The notes beneath the pieces were generated by a model that searched no databases, was not told where the DNA came from, and worked only from the letters and a program-made list of their open reading frames with translations. This document shows, piece by piece, positions 22,699 to 31,505 of a DNA stretch of 64,000 nucleotides. Each line of letters begins with the position of its first letter. Position 1 is the stretch's first letter. This DNA comes from Candidatus Pacearchaeota archaeon (GTDB lineage Archaea > Nanoarchaeota > Nanoarchaeia > Pacearchaeales > GW2011-AR1). The DNA is taken from positions 124,001 to 188,000 of the forward strand of contig JALOBX010000001.1 of NCBI GenBank assembly GCA_023228065.1, read 5' to 3'. A program made the translations under genes and the position numbers.

Positions 22699-25035
22699 AT
22701 GCGTAAGAAGCCTGAGAAGTCAAAAGAGCAAAGGATAGCTGAAGGATATTTTCCTGTTGATTCAACAGATGTAAAATATGCTGTAGAAAAAATATACAAA
22801 CCAAAAGAAATTGAAGTTATTGCTTTAACAAAAGGCAAAAAGACTAATGGAATAAGGAAAACAGGAAAGGGGATAAAAAAGACTTCAAGGAAAACTGGAA
22901 AGATTTCCAAAAGAAGTTTTACAAAATTAGAATATGAAGCACCAAAGATTACCCTCAAAAAAGAAGGTTATGAACTTATTATTACAGAAAAACCGCAGGC
23001 AGCAATGAAAATTGCAGATGCTCTTGGGAAGGCAGGAAAAGAAAGTCTTCATGGAGTTCCATATTATGAACTAAACAGAAATGGAAAAAGAATTGTTGTT
23101 GCATGCGCTGTCGGACATTTATTTACACTAACACAAATGCAAAAAGGTTCTGGATTTCCTGTTTTTGATATAAAATGGGTTCCAAATTATTTAGTAAGAA
23201 AATCTGATTTTACAAAAAAATATTATGATACCCTGTTGAGTTTAGTAAGAAATGCTGGAAGTGTTACAGTAGCAACAGATTATGATATCGAAGGAGAAGT
23301 TATTGGATTAAATGTTGTAAGATTTATTTGCAATCAAAAAGATGCAAACAGGATGAAATTCTCTACTCTTACAAAAAATGAATTAAATATTGCTTATGAT
23401 ACTAAATCTCCCACAATTAATTGGGGACAAGCAATTGCAGGAGAAACAAGACATTATCTAGATTGGTTTTACGGAATAAATTTATCAAGAGCATTAATGG
23501 CTGCAATAAAAGAAACAGGAAGATTCAAAATAATGTCAATCGGGCGTGTTCAGGGTCCTGCATTAAATTTAATTGTGCAGAGAGAAAGAAAAATTCAGGA
23601 ATTTAAATCAGAAAAATACTGGCAGGTTTTTATTACAATTGATGATGATAAAAATAAAGTTGAATTGAAACATAACAAAGATATTTTTGATAAAAAAAAT
23701 CTTGAGAAATTTGAAAATATTATAGGAAAAACTGCAATAGCAAATACAGTAAAAAAAGAAGAATCTCTTCCACCAAATCCTCCTTTTAATTTAACTTCTC
23801 TGCAAATGGAAGCATATCGTCTTTTTGGGATAACTCCTTCACGAGCGTTGCAGATAGCACAATCATTATATCTTGCAGGATTAATTTCCTACCCAAGAAC
23901 TTCTTCGCAGAAACTTCCAGATTCAATTAATTACAAGGAGATTCTTGAAAAACTCGCAAAACAATACAAAGCTGAAGAATTAATAACAAGAGACAAACCA
24001 ATAGAAGGAACAAAATCAGATCCTGCTCACCCATCAATCTATCCAACAGGAGAAAGAGGAACATTAAGTGATGATGAAGAAAAAATTTACAATTTAATTG
24101 TTAGAAGATTTTTATCTTTATTCTGTGAAAATGCAATAATTGATAACAAAACTATAACTGCAAAAGTTGATGATTTAATTTTTAATACAAAAGGTTCAGA
24201 AGTTAGAAAAAAAGCATGGCTGGAGATTTATCCTTATAAAATTAAAGAAACAGAACTTCCAGATATGAATGGGAAAGTAAAAATAATTGATTCAAGAACA
24301 GAAGAAAAAGAAACCCAGCCACCAAAACGTTATTCTCCCGCTTCAATAGTTTCTGAATTGGAAAAAAGAAATCTTGGAACAAAAGCTACAAGAGCTGCAA
24401 TTTTAGAAACACTTTATGATAGAGGTTATGTAAAAGAAAAAAGTATAGAAGCAACTCCATTAGGGATTTCATTAATAGAAACTCTTGAAAAGTATTCTCC
24501 AGTAATAATTGATGAAGAACTCACAAGAAAATTTGAAAAAGAAATGGATTCAATTGTGGAATCAAAAAAAGATTTTGATAAGAAAGAAACAAAGATAATT
24601 GAAGAAGCAAAAGAAAAAATAATAAATATAGCAAAAGATTTTGAAAAAAATAAAGGACAAATTGGAAAAGAGCTTGTAACAGCAGAAGCAGAATTGTGGG
24701 CAAGGGAAAAAGAAGCTAACAAGCTTAATGTTTGTCCATTATGCAAGAAAGGACTTCTTTCAATAATGTATTCAAGAAAGACAAGGAGAAGTTTTGTCGC
24801 CTGTGATCAATATCCCGAATGTAAAAAAACATATTCTCTTCCTCCAAACGGAGTTATAAAAAAGACAGAAAAAATCTGCGAGTCTTGTGGATTTCCGATG
24901 TTGATGCGATTGTCAAAAGGTAAACGTCCTTGGATATTTTGTTTTAATTCTGAATGTGAATCAAATAAAAAAAGATTGGAAGAATATCGTGAAAAAAAAG
25001 AAAAGGAAAATGCTGAAGCAACTAATTCGGAATAA
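22699..25035 (+). CDS. topA: DNA topoisomerase I, type IA
   Basis: 778-aa enzyme relaxing negative supercoils. Toprim begins only near residue 92 (ELIITEKPQAA) with ATDYDIEGE for the metal triad; the active-site tyrosine is in GLISYPRTSSQKLP. Two to three zinc-finger modules near the C-terminus include CPLCKKGLL, CDQYPECKKTY, CESCGFP and the final C-x4-C pair. The unusual part is an N-terminal extension of about 90 residues, with a very basic stretch of Gly/Lys/Thr repeats before Toprim; most archaeal TopA proteins start at Toprim. Confidence 0.95.
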   Translation: MRKKPEKSKEQRIAEGYFPVDSTDVKYAVEKIYKPKEIEVIALTKGKKTNGIRKTGKGIKKTSRKTGKISKRSFTKLEYEAPKITLKKEGYELIITEKPQAAMKIADALGKAGKESLHGVPYYELNRNGKRIVVACAVGHLFTLTQMQKGSGFPVFDIKWVPNYLVRKSDFTKKYYDTLLSLVRNAGSVTVATDYDIEGEVIGLNVVRFICNQKDANRMKFSTLTKNELNIAYDTKSPTINWGQAIAGETRHYLDWFYGINLSRALMAAIKETGRFKIMSIGRVQGPALNLIVQRERKIQEFKSEKYWQVFITIDDDKNKVELKHNKDIFDKKNLEKFENIIGKTAIANTVKKEESLPPNPPFNLTSLQMEAYRLFGITPSRALQIAQSLYLAGLISYPRTSSQKLPDSINYKEILEKLAKQYKAEELITRDKPIEGTKSDPAHPSIYPTGERGTLSDDEEKIYNLIVRRFLSLFCENAIIDNKTITAKVDDLIFNTKGSEVRKKAWLEIYPYKIKETELPDMNGKVKIIDSRTEEKETQPPKRYSPASIVSELEKRNLGTKATRAAILETLYDRGYVKEKSIEATPLGISLIETLEKYSPVIIDEELTRKFEKEMDSIVESKKDFDKKETKIIEEAKEKIINIAKDFEKNKGQIGKELVTAEAELWAREKEANKLNVCPLCKKGLLSIMYSRKTRRSFVACDQYPECKKTYSLPPNGVIKKTEKICESCGFPMLMRLSKGKRPWIFCFNSECESNKKRLEEYREKKEKENAEATNSE

Positions 25036-25066
25036 CTTTTAAAAACTCTTCTCACCTATATTTTTT

Positions 25067-25810
25067 ATGCACAAACTTAAACTGCATAAGTCAGTTCAGA
25101 TAACAATAATTATCTCTGTTATTGTTCTTATTTTATCTTCTATGATTATAGGTTTCTTTACTGCAAAGTCAATGACAAACACTATTACAGTCAGCGGGCA
25201 GGCAGTTGAAAAAGTTACACCAGATTTAATATCTGTGTTCTTTAATGTGGATACAAAAGGAACAACTTCTAAAGAAGCCGAAGATGCAAACTCTTTGATA
25301 GTAAGCAAATTAAAAGATTATATTATTGCTTTGGGATTTGAAGAAGAGGACTTGAAAACAGAAAATTATAATATTTATCCTGATTATGATTATACAACAG
25401 GAAAAACAAGCGGGTATAGAGCAACACATTCATTAAAAATAACTTTTTCAGTTGAAGACAAAGCAAAAGTAACAAGTGTTATTGATGCAGGAACAAATGC
25501 AGGAGCAGGAATAAGTTATATTAATTTTGAGCTTTCCCCAGAATTACAGCAACAATACAAGACAATTGCTATAAAATCCGCTTCAAATGACGCAAAAACA
25601 AAAGCAGAGGCAGTTGCAGAAGGATTCAGTAAAAGACTAGGGAAATTAGTATCTGTATCATTAAATGAATTTAATTACATGCCTTGGCCTATTTATGCAT
25701 CAGCAGGAACTGCAGAAGATTCAGCAAGAGCAAAAGAAGCAGTAACTTCAATCACTCCTTCTGAACAGGAAGTAAGCGCTTATGTAACTGCAATTTACAA
25801 ATTGTGGTAA
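25067..25810 (+). CDS. SIMPL-domain (DUF541) exported protein
   Basis: 247 aa. An N-terminal membrane anchor (residues 11-33) is followed by the SIMPL pattern: TITVSGQAVEKVTPDLISVFFNV, the DLKTENYNIYPDYDY segment, a GYRATHSLKITF strand and a second alpha/beta repeat. Proteins of this family are envelope-located; their biochemical role is poorly known. Same strand as topA, 31 bp downstream. Confidence 0.85.
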   Translation: MHKLKLHKSVQITIIISVIVLILSSMIIGFFTAKSMTNTITVSGQAVEKVTPDLISVFFNVDTKGTTSKEAEDANSLIVSKLKDYIIALGFEEEDLKTENYNIYPDYDYTTGKTSGYRATHSLKITFSVEDKAKVTSVIDAGTNAGAGISYINFELSPELQQQYKTIAIKSASNDAKTKAEAVAEGFSKRLGKLVSVSLNEFNYMPWPIYASAGTAEDSARAKEAVTSITPSEQEVSAYVTAIYKLW

Positions 25811-25819
25811 ATTGTAATC

Positions 25820-26911
25820 TTAAGAATATTTCACTGCACAACATCTATGACATATAGGAAATAATTTGTGTTTGATTAATTTTCTTCTAAAAAATCGATA
25901 TCTTTTCCCGTTCCATATGGATTTAAAATATTGTTTGTCAATGTTTCCTACTTTATATTGAATACACATACTCCTAATTATCATGTCTCCATTTGGTTGT
26001 AAGACCGCCATATTCCACGGAGTAGGACATTTATTTTTTTTAATAGAAGGAAGTATATCTGAATTATAATAATCAAGCATATCTTGTCTTGTTGAAATTT
26101 TTGGATGGAAATTAATCCTGTTTTCATATTTTTTATTTATATCTTCAATCTGTTTCCATAATAAATTAATATCAATTTTTTTGGGGTTCATACATTTAAT
26201 ATTTCTTGAACTTGAATTGCCCAAAAAGGAAAAATGTTTATTGAATTCTTTGCTTGCAGATTCTGTAACAAAATATAAATGCCCAAAATTTATTTTATCA
26301 ACACCTAGATTATTAAAAGCATAATCTGTAAATTTAGATAATTCTTTATAATTAAAATTTGAAATTGTATATCTTGCCCTTATCATTGGAACTTTTTTTC
26401 CTGATTCATTTCTTAATTTTCTTACTAATTTAATTCCTCTTATCACTTCTTCAAATTTTTTTACCCCTCTTATTTTATCGTGAGTTTTCTTCAATCCATC
26501 TAAAGAAACACTAAGAACATCAACACCTAAAGAAACAATCTCTTTTGCATATCTTTCTAAGAGTATACCATTAGTAGTAAGAGTAAGATTTAATTTATTT
26601 TTTTTAATGAGTTTGATAATCTCAATTATTTGAGGATGTAATAATGGTTCTGTAGCACAAATATTAACAGAAGGATTAAACCATTTGATCTCTTGTATTA
26701 ATTTGTTAAGAGTTTTCAAAGATAAATTATTTTTTCCATCTTGTATTATATTTTTATAATGAGGGGAAGAATTTTCCTTTATTCCAACATCACACATTAT
26801 ACATTTTGAATTACAAACGTTATTTATAATTAGATTAATTTTTTTAGGAGGTAAAGCAAAGGATTTATCAAAAGAATTTAACAAGCGGATAAAATTATTC
26901 TTTTTTTTCAT
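25820..26911 (-). CDS. Radical SAM/SPASM protein
   Basis: About 363 aa from the ATG at 26911, which lies one base after the radB stop (TAAaATG); the longer ORF would need a TTG inside radB. N-terminal C-N-S-K-C-I-M-C gives the C-x3-C-x2-C [4Fe-4S] site, followed by barrel motifs (TEPLLHP, LTTNGILLE, SVSLDGL). The C-terminus has the SPASM-type cysteines (KCPTPW, RSMCIQYK, CHRCC). SPASM enzymes often modify peptides or carry out oxidations; there is no peptide substrate gene in view. Confidence 0.85.
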   Translation of the reverse strand: MKKKNNFIRLLNSFDKSFALPPKKINLIINNVCNSKCIMCDVGIKENSSPHYKNIIQDGKNNLSLKTLNKLIQEIKWFNPSVNICATEPLLHPQIIEIIKLIKKNKLNLTLTTNGILLERYAKEIVSLGVDVLSVSLDGLKKTHDKIRGVKKFEEVIRGIKLVRKLRNESGKKVPMIRARYTISNFNYKELSKFTDYAFNNLGVDKINFGHLYFVTESASKEFNKHFSFLGNSSSRNIKCMNPKKIDINLLWKQIEDINKKYENRINFHPKISTRQDMLDYYNSDILPSIKKNKCPTPWNMAVLQPNGDMIIRSMCIQYKVGNIDKQYFKSIWNGKRYRFFRRKLIKHKLFPICHRCCAVKYS

Positions 26912-26912
26912 T

Positions 26913-27650
26913 TTAAATCCAGCCTCTCCTAAAAATCCCTTCGTTTTTAATTTCAAATCCCAATTCTTTTTGCGGAAGACTTCTATGTTTTTTCAAAACT
27001 GCTTTTCTTTTTCCTTTATCATTCTTAAACTCAATAATACATTTGCACCAGTATTGAAATAAATCTCCCCCGACAATATTTGTTTCTCTTTCCAGCCCTT
27101 TTTTCCAATCTTCTTCTGATTGATATCCCTGATAAACCTGATTGGTAATTATTACTGGAATATCTTTAGTCCTTGAAATCTCTGCAAGAACTTTCATTTG
27201 CTTTGCAACTTCTCTATTAACTTCTCTTATGTCTTCACTGCATTCTTTTCTCGCATCTCCAAGTTCTAATCTATAAAGCATCGCCATGCTGTCAACAACA
27301 ATTAAACTTATTTGTTCTTTCTTAAGTTGATTATTTAGATTTGTAAAAATTTTTTTTTGTTCTTCAAAATCTTTTGGTTCCATTAGAAAAACATTTTTTA
27401 AGATTTCTTCATAATTCTCCCCCACAATTTGCTTAACTCTATCAGAAGAAAACCCTCCTTCGGTATCTATAAAAATAATTTTATTTCCTTTTTTTGCCTG
27501 ACTGCACGCGGCTAAAATAGCTGCATTTGTTTTTCCGCTGCCCGGAGAGCCGGCAATCATGGTAATTATTCCTTTTTCATATCCACCATAAAGCCATTTG
27601 TTCAAATCGTAACTACCTGTTGATATCCTTTCAATTTTTTCAGTAGGCAT
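26913..27650 (-). CDS. radB: DNA repair and recombination protein RadB
   Basis: 245-aa RecA-family ATPase. Walker A GSPGSGKTN at about residue 35, Walker B LIVVDSMAML, and the RADA-type TNQVYQ loop. It lacks the N-terminal helix-hairpin-helix domain of RadA, as expected for RadB, the recombination mediator of euryarchaea and many DPANN. It heads a two-gene unit with the SPASM protein. Confidence 0.92.
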   Translation of the reverse strand: MPTEKIERISTGSYDLNKWLYGGYEKGIITMIAGSPGSGKTNAAILAACSQAKKGNKIIFIDTEGGFSSDRVKQIVGENYEEILKNVFLMEPKDFEEQKKIFTNLNNQLKKEQISLIVVDSMAMLYRLELGDARKECSEDIREVNREVAKQMKVLAEISRTKDIPVIITNQVYQGYQSEEDWKKGLERETNIVGGDLFQYWCKCIIEFKNDKGKRKAVLKKHRSLPQKELGFEIKNEGIFRRGWI

Positions 27651-27684
27651 TGAATAAAAGAAAATAATTAGTTAATAAGGATTA

Positions 27685-27963
27685 TTATGCCCCAAATTTG
27701 CTAATCCGTTCCATGTTTGTAAATGGAAAAGGACGTTTGTTTGAAACAAAAGTCAAATATCTCATAAACTTGTATGCTTCAGTATTCCAATATTCACAAA
27801 ACATAGCTAATTCAGAATTTCTCTTTCCGCTAAATATAGTTATTAACCAGTTTATAATTGCAAGAACAGCTACAAGATATCTCCAAATTCCAAGGATTAT
27901 TCCACTTATAATCGCAACAATAATCCTGAACCAAGCCTCTCTTTTCTCATTAGTTTTACCCAT
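27685..27963 (-). CDS. DUF4389-like membrane protein
   Basis: 92 aa. One long hydrophobic region at residues 12-45 is followed by FSGKRNSELAMFCEYWNTEAYKFMRYL and a conserved PFPF segment, the pattern of DUF4389 domains (membrane proteins of unknown function). Upstream of radB, 34 bp away on the same strand. Confidence 0.65.
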   Translation of the reverse strand: MGKTNEKREAWFRIIVAIISGIILGIWRYLVAVLAIINWLITIFSGKRNSELAMFCEYWNTEAYKFMRYLTFVSNKRPFPFTNMERISKFGA

Positions 27964-28032
27964 ATAATCAAATATTTTAGAAATTTATAAACTTATCATC
28001 AGGCGTGACCACAAATTTGAAGGGAAAATTAA

Positions 28033-28060
28033 GCGAAGAAAACCGATTAGGTTGTCTCGC
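28033..28060. repeat. GCGA...TCGC hairpin repeat at the 3' end of rpo11
   Basis: GCGAAGAAAACC-GATTA-GGTTGTCTCGC, preceded by GGAAAATTAA. Near-identical elements occur at 42249-42274 and, inverted, 51166-51190, where they abut tRNA 3'-end duplications. Here the last base is the first base of the rpo11 stop codon complement; read on the minus strand it is a hairpin followed by TTAATTTTCCC, so it could terminate rpo11 transcription. Confidence 0.6.
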
Positions 28061-28323
28061 TACTTCATCTTCTTGAAATCAACTTCAACCTTTTCCAAAT
28101 CTTTTGTTATTGCCGAGACAGCATCATCAATTGCTTTTTTTGCTGTCTTGCCTTTTGTCTTTACTAAAATAATTGGTTTTTTTGTAGGATGTTCTCTTTT
28201 CCATGCTGCAAAATTTACTGCAGAATCTTTATTAAGATAAACTCTTAAAATTTCAGCAATTGTAAGGCTTTCCAGCTCAAGTTCAATTTCATCCTTCTCA
28301 TTCTTTAGAATAGTCATTTCCAT
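28060..28323 (-). CDS. rpo11: RNA polymerase subunit Rpo11 (L)
   Basis: 87-aa subunit that dimerises with Rpo3 to start polymerase assembly. The alpha-motif is clear: LTIAEILRVYLNKDSAVNFAAWKREHPT followed by a strand with PIILVKTKGK and a C-terminal amphipathic helix (described in outline, residues about 20-58). Slightly shorter than many homologues. TTTATAAAT at about 28341-28350 gives a leaderless start at 28323. Confidence 0.88.
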   Translation of the reverse strand: MEMTILKNEKDEIELELESLTIAEILRVYLNKDSAVNFAAWKREHPTKKPIILVKTKGKTAKKAIDDAVSAITKDLEKVEVDFKKMK

Positions 28324-28353
28324 AATAACAAGTCATAAAATTAGTTTATAAAT

Positions 28354-28689
28354 TTAATGGAATTTCTCATGCCTATCAATAATATCAGTCAGCCTCCTGT
28401 AAAAACCAAAGGTTTCCAAGCAGAAAGCAGGAGACATTTGAAAGGCTTGGAATGATTTTAGAATTGATGAATACAATTTCTGTTTTTCATAAATTTCACA
28501 ACACTTAATTTTTTGTTTAAAATGAAGAGGCTTAAGAGATATATTTGGGTAGCATTTATGAAATAGTTCTTGAACCTCAAAAATTATTTCTTTCTGGCTT
28601 TTTGAAGATGAAACATTTTTCATTACAAGAGTTTCTATTGTATGATAAAACCCTCTTATATCTTTTTTAAAAATATTTTTTTTATTCAT
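28354..28689 (-). CDS. Hypothetical helical protein
   Basis: 111 aa, predicted mostly helical from its heptad-like hydrophobic spacing, with an HTIETLVMKN segment near residue 20 and three Cys without metal-site spacing. No family recognised. It sits upstream of rpo11 on the same strand. Confidence 0.45.
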   Translation of the reverse strand: MNKKNIFKKDIRGFYHTIETLVMKNVSSSKSQKEIIFEVQELFHKCYPNISLKPLHFKQKIKCCEIYEKQKLYSSILKSFQAFQMSPAFCLETFGFYRRLTDIIDRHEKFH

Positions 28690-28733
28690 CTAATAATATC
28701 AAGAAACAATTTTATAAAAGTTTTCTTAAATGT

Positions 28734-29477
28734 TTAATCTTCTTCTTCATAAAATTCTTCTGGTTCATCCAAGAATAATTCATCATCTTGGCTGTATTCA
28801 TCTTCCCAGCTATCAATAGGCTGTTTTGTTTGTTCTTGTTTTTTCTTTATATCCTTTAAATCAGAAATCTTCAATTGTTTTGTTGAGTCTTTATCAAAAC
28901 TTAATCTTTTTGGTTCATCTTCTTTTTTTTCTGTTAAAGAATTATCTAAGCTGAATCTCTTTGGAATATTTGTTGCAGAAGGAAATCCTGAAGTTCCGGG
29001 TTTCCTTAAGCTTATTCCTAAATAGCTTTCAATCTTGTTGATTATTTTATAATCATTTTCAGGCAAGAAACCTTGTTCAATCATTCTCATATTAGCATCG
29101 CTTTCTCCAATCGCTTTTGCAAGCTGTTCTCTTGTGATTCTTCTCGTTCTCTTTATTCTTTGAATTGTCCAGTGAAAATTATCAATCAAATCAGGATGTG
29201 GCTGGATTTTTTTAGACTTAAAATCCCTATCAACTAATTCTCTTAATGTGACTTCTTTCCCAATTACCTTTCCCCTGCTGTTAACATTAAGAAGTCTATC
29301 TTTCATTAATCTTGGTCTTTGAGCCTCTAAAATTTGTTCTTCTGTTGGTTTCTTTATTATAGGAATTCTTTCAATAGAAGCACAATCATCACAAACATCT
29401 ACAATTCCTTTGTTAGATATAGCCTTATTCAACCTGACTTTTTCCCCTGAGACTCCGCACCTGAAGCATTCATTCAT
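28734..29477 (-). CDS. aMBF1-like zinc-ribbon/HTH protein
   Basis: 247 aa. N-terminal zinc ribbon (CFRCG...CDDC, residues 4-32), a linker, then an XRE/MBF1 helix-turn-helix at about residues 105-165 (RITREQLAKAIGESDANMRMIEQG, in outline). Archaeal MBF1 proteins link to translation and transcription. Unlike most aMBF1 this one continues for about 85 residues into a low-complexity tail ending in a run of Glu/Asp. The tail could mediate charge-based contacts; that is speculation. Confidence 0.82.
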   Translation of the reverse strand: MNECFRCGVSGEKVRLNKAISNKGIVDVCDDCASIERIPIIKKPTEEQILEAQRPRLMKDRLLNVNSRGKVIGKEVTLRELVDRDFKSKKIQPHPDLIDNFHWTIQRIKRTRRITREQLAKAIGESDANMRMIEQGFLPENDYKIINKIESYLGISLRKPGTSGFPSATNIPKRFSLDNSLTEKKEDEPKRLSFDKDSTKQLKISDLKDIKKKQEQTKQPIDSWEDEYSQDDELFLDEPEEFYEEED

Positions 29478-29530
29478 TATGAAAAGGGGATGTGTCTCTT
29501 TTTTAATATTTCTGTGCTAAAAAATAATAA

Positions 29531-30181
29531 CTAAACAAGATACTTTTCTATATCTTCTTTATTTTCCACTTCGGTAATTAAATAAGTTTCATCAATTAAA
29601 ATAGCAGGAAGTTCATTAACATTATACTTTTCTACGAGCAAATCTATTGAAGAAATATCATTATCTGCTGCAATGGGTATTAGCATAAGATTGCTTCCAA
29701 ATTTAGTCTTAAGCTCTCCGAGAAGATTTGAAAAGAATTTTTGTTTGGATTCTTGCTCGATTGAGGGATTATTATATTTATAGAGATAAACCAAATTGTG
29801 ATAATCTGGATTGCATTTTTGCTGTATTTTTATACTATTAATCCAAAATAAAGCTCTCAATAAATCAAATCGTTTATGCTGAAATATAATATTTTCATTA
29901 ATTCTATTTGCTTCTTCATATTTTTGTATTATTTGTGCTTCTTTAAAAATATCATCACCGAATTTAATATTTTCCTGCACTAAAGAATCGCAATTTAAAT
30001 TTAATATCTCCATTGAATCTTTTTGTATAATTTGGTCCAGCAATCCCATTTCGGCGCTTAAATAGAAAGAATTAATTTTATCGATTCTTGAAGATTCAAG
30101 CATATAACCCATAAAAATTCCTAAATTAAAAATAACAAGAGTCAATATCAATGCATATAGGAAAGTATACTTTTGATTCAT
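29531..30181 (-). CDS. Membrane-anchored thioredoxin-fold-like protein
   Basis: 216 aa with one N-terminal transmembrane helix (residues 9-27), a helical middle with single Cys residues, and a C-terminal segment LVEKYNVNELPAILIDE that looks like the cis-Pro half of a thioredoxin fold. No C-x-x-C redox motif is present, so it is probably not an active oxidoreductase. A 44-bp repeat lies upstream in its promoter region. Confidence 0.55.
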   Translation of the reverse strand: MNQKYTFLYALILTLVIFNLGIFMGYMLESSRIDKINSFYLSAEMGLLDQIIQKDSMEILNLNCDSLVQENIKFGDDIFKEAQIIQKYEEANRINENIIFQHKRFDLLRALFWINSIKIQQKCNPDYHNLVYLYKYNNPSIEQESKQKFFSNLLGELKTKFGSNLMLIPIAADNDISSIDLLVEKYNVNELPAILIDETYLITEVENKEDIEKYLV

Positions 30182-30212
30182 TATGAAAAAATCCTGTTTT
30201 TTATTTGTGCTG

Positions 30213-30256
30213 TCATTTGACTTTGTCGAATGAACGGCTGACTTTCTGTCTGCAGT
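30213..30256 (+). repeat. 44-bp hairpin repeat, copy A
   Basis: TCATTTGAC-TTT-GTCGAATGA (a nine-pair stem with one T:G pair) followed by ACGGCTGACTTTCTGTCTGCAGT. Copy B at 31556-31598 differs by one deleted T in the loop and one T/C change. Copy A lies between the GT2 gene and the thioredoxin-like gene. Confidence 0.9.
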
Positions 30257-30280
30257 GAAAATTTCCTATTTTCTGTCATT

Positions 30281-31504
30281 CTATCTCCAACGATTATCTC
30301 TTTTAAAATAATTATATAGTGAAACGATAGCAATAAAAGGATATATTGAAAGATAAAAAATAGAGTAAAATAAAATAAGAAATATATTCTGTTTTTTTAA
30401 GACAGTTTTTTTCATGATAGATAGTATCATAAGACTAAATATAAAACCAAGAACAAAAAGAATTGCTCCTAAATAATTTAAAAAACTGGGGGTAATATAA
30501 AAACTATCCATAGTTAGAAGAGGAACTTCTGCAGGTATAGAATAAACCATAAGAAGATAATTAGATATTGCCCGTGTAATAGTAAGATACATGAAAATCC
30601 CCAATCCAAGAACCCCCAAAAAGAATTGAAGAATAAAAAATGGTAAAATAAACATACCAAGGGTTCCTTTTTTCATGAAGTCTTTTTTATATTTTGATAT
30701 GCATTGAATTCCTCCCAGCCCCCATCTTCTTCTTTGTCTGTACCATGCCTTAAATTTATTTGGAGCAGTTGTTGTTGCACTTGCAGACAAATTCATTCTT
30801 ATCTTGTATCCTGCCTGCGTTATATGCCATGCAATCTCAATATCCTCTGTAATATTTTTTGTGTCAAAACCACCAACTTCTTCCAAAACAGATTTTCTAT
30901 ACATTGCAAGAGGTCCTGGAGTTACATAAATAGAATCTACATATCCCAAAAGTTTTCTGGTAAAAGCGATTACATTGTATTCAATCAATTGCATTTTCTC
31001 AATAATTTTATTAGTATTTCTGGGAATAAAAACACAGGTTGCAGCACCAGTTTGTGTATCATCAAAAAATCCTACAAGTTTTTTAAAAGAATCTTTTGAA
31101 GGATAGCTATCTGCATCTACAACAACAATTAATTCTCCCTTAGAATTTTTTATGCCATTGTTTAATGCAGCACCCTTTCCAGAATTCTCTTGAGTCAGCA
31201 ATTTAAGATGGGGATATTTTTTTAGGAGTTTTTCTACTATTTCTTTTGTTTTATCTGTAGAACCATCATCAATTACAATAACTTCTTTAATTGGATAGTC
31301 AATTTCAAAAACAGACTCTATTGTTCCGCTAATAGTCTTTTCTTCATTCCAGGCAGGAATAAGAACAGATATAGAATATTTTCTTTTTGTTTCAGGAGTA
31401 TCAAAAAGCACCTTTCTATTACGCACATATAAGATTAAAAGGAATATTAAAAAATAGATTGAAATAAACATATACCCTAGATATATCATCGGGAGAATCT
31501 TCAT
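30281..31504 (-). CDS. Processive family 2 glycosyltransferase, membrane-bound
   Basis: 407 aa. N-terminal transmembrane helix, GT-A domain with VLIPAWNEE, VIVIDDGSTD, VVVDADSYPS, the acid TEDIEIAW and the processive-type RQRRRWGLGG, then about four C-terminal helices. This is the layout of cellulose-, chitin- or poly-N-acetylglucosamine-synthase-like enzymes that polymerise and export a sugar chain. It follows scpB by one base and may belong to the valS-prf1-scpB operon. Flanked by two copies of a 44-bp repeat. The polymer is unknown. Confidence 0.88.
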   Translation of the reverse strand: MKILPMIYLGYMFISIYFLIFLLILYVRNRKVLFDTPETKRKYSISVLIPAWNEEKTISGTIESVFEIDYPIKEVIVIDDGSTDKTKEIVEKLLKKYPHLKLLTQENSGKGAALNNGIKNSKGELIVVVDADSYPSKDSFKKLVGFFDDTQTGAATCVFIPRNTNKIIEKMQLIEYNVIAFTRKLLGYVDSIYVTPGPLAMYRKSVLEEVGGFDTKNITEDIEIAWHITQAGYKIRMNLSASATTTAPNKFKAWYRQRRRWGLGGIQCISKYKKDFMKKGTLGMFILPFFILQFFLGVLGLGIFMYLTITRAISNYLLMVYSIPAEVPLLTMDSFYITPSFLNYLGAILFVLGFIFSLMILSIMKKTVLKKQNIFLILFYSIFYLSIYPFIAIVSLYNYFKRDNRWR

Positions 31505-31505
31505 T

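Noticed and set aside
28734..29477. aMBF1-like gene as the antitoxin of a toxin-antitoxin pair
   Set aside because: The zinc ribbon plus HTH order is that of aMBF1, and no toxin-like gene is adjacent.
30281..31504. Insertion sequence or composite transposon around GT2
   Set aside because: No transposase, and the flanking repeats are direct hairpins without terminal inverted repeats; kept only as a repeat pair.
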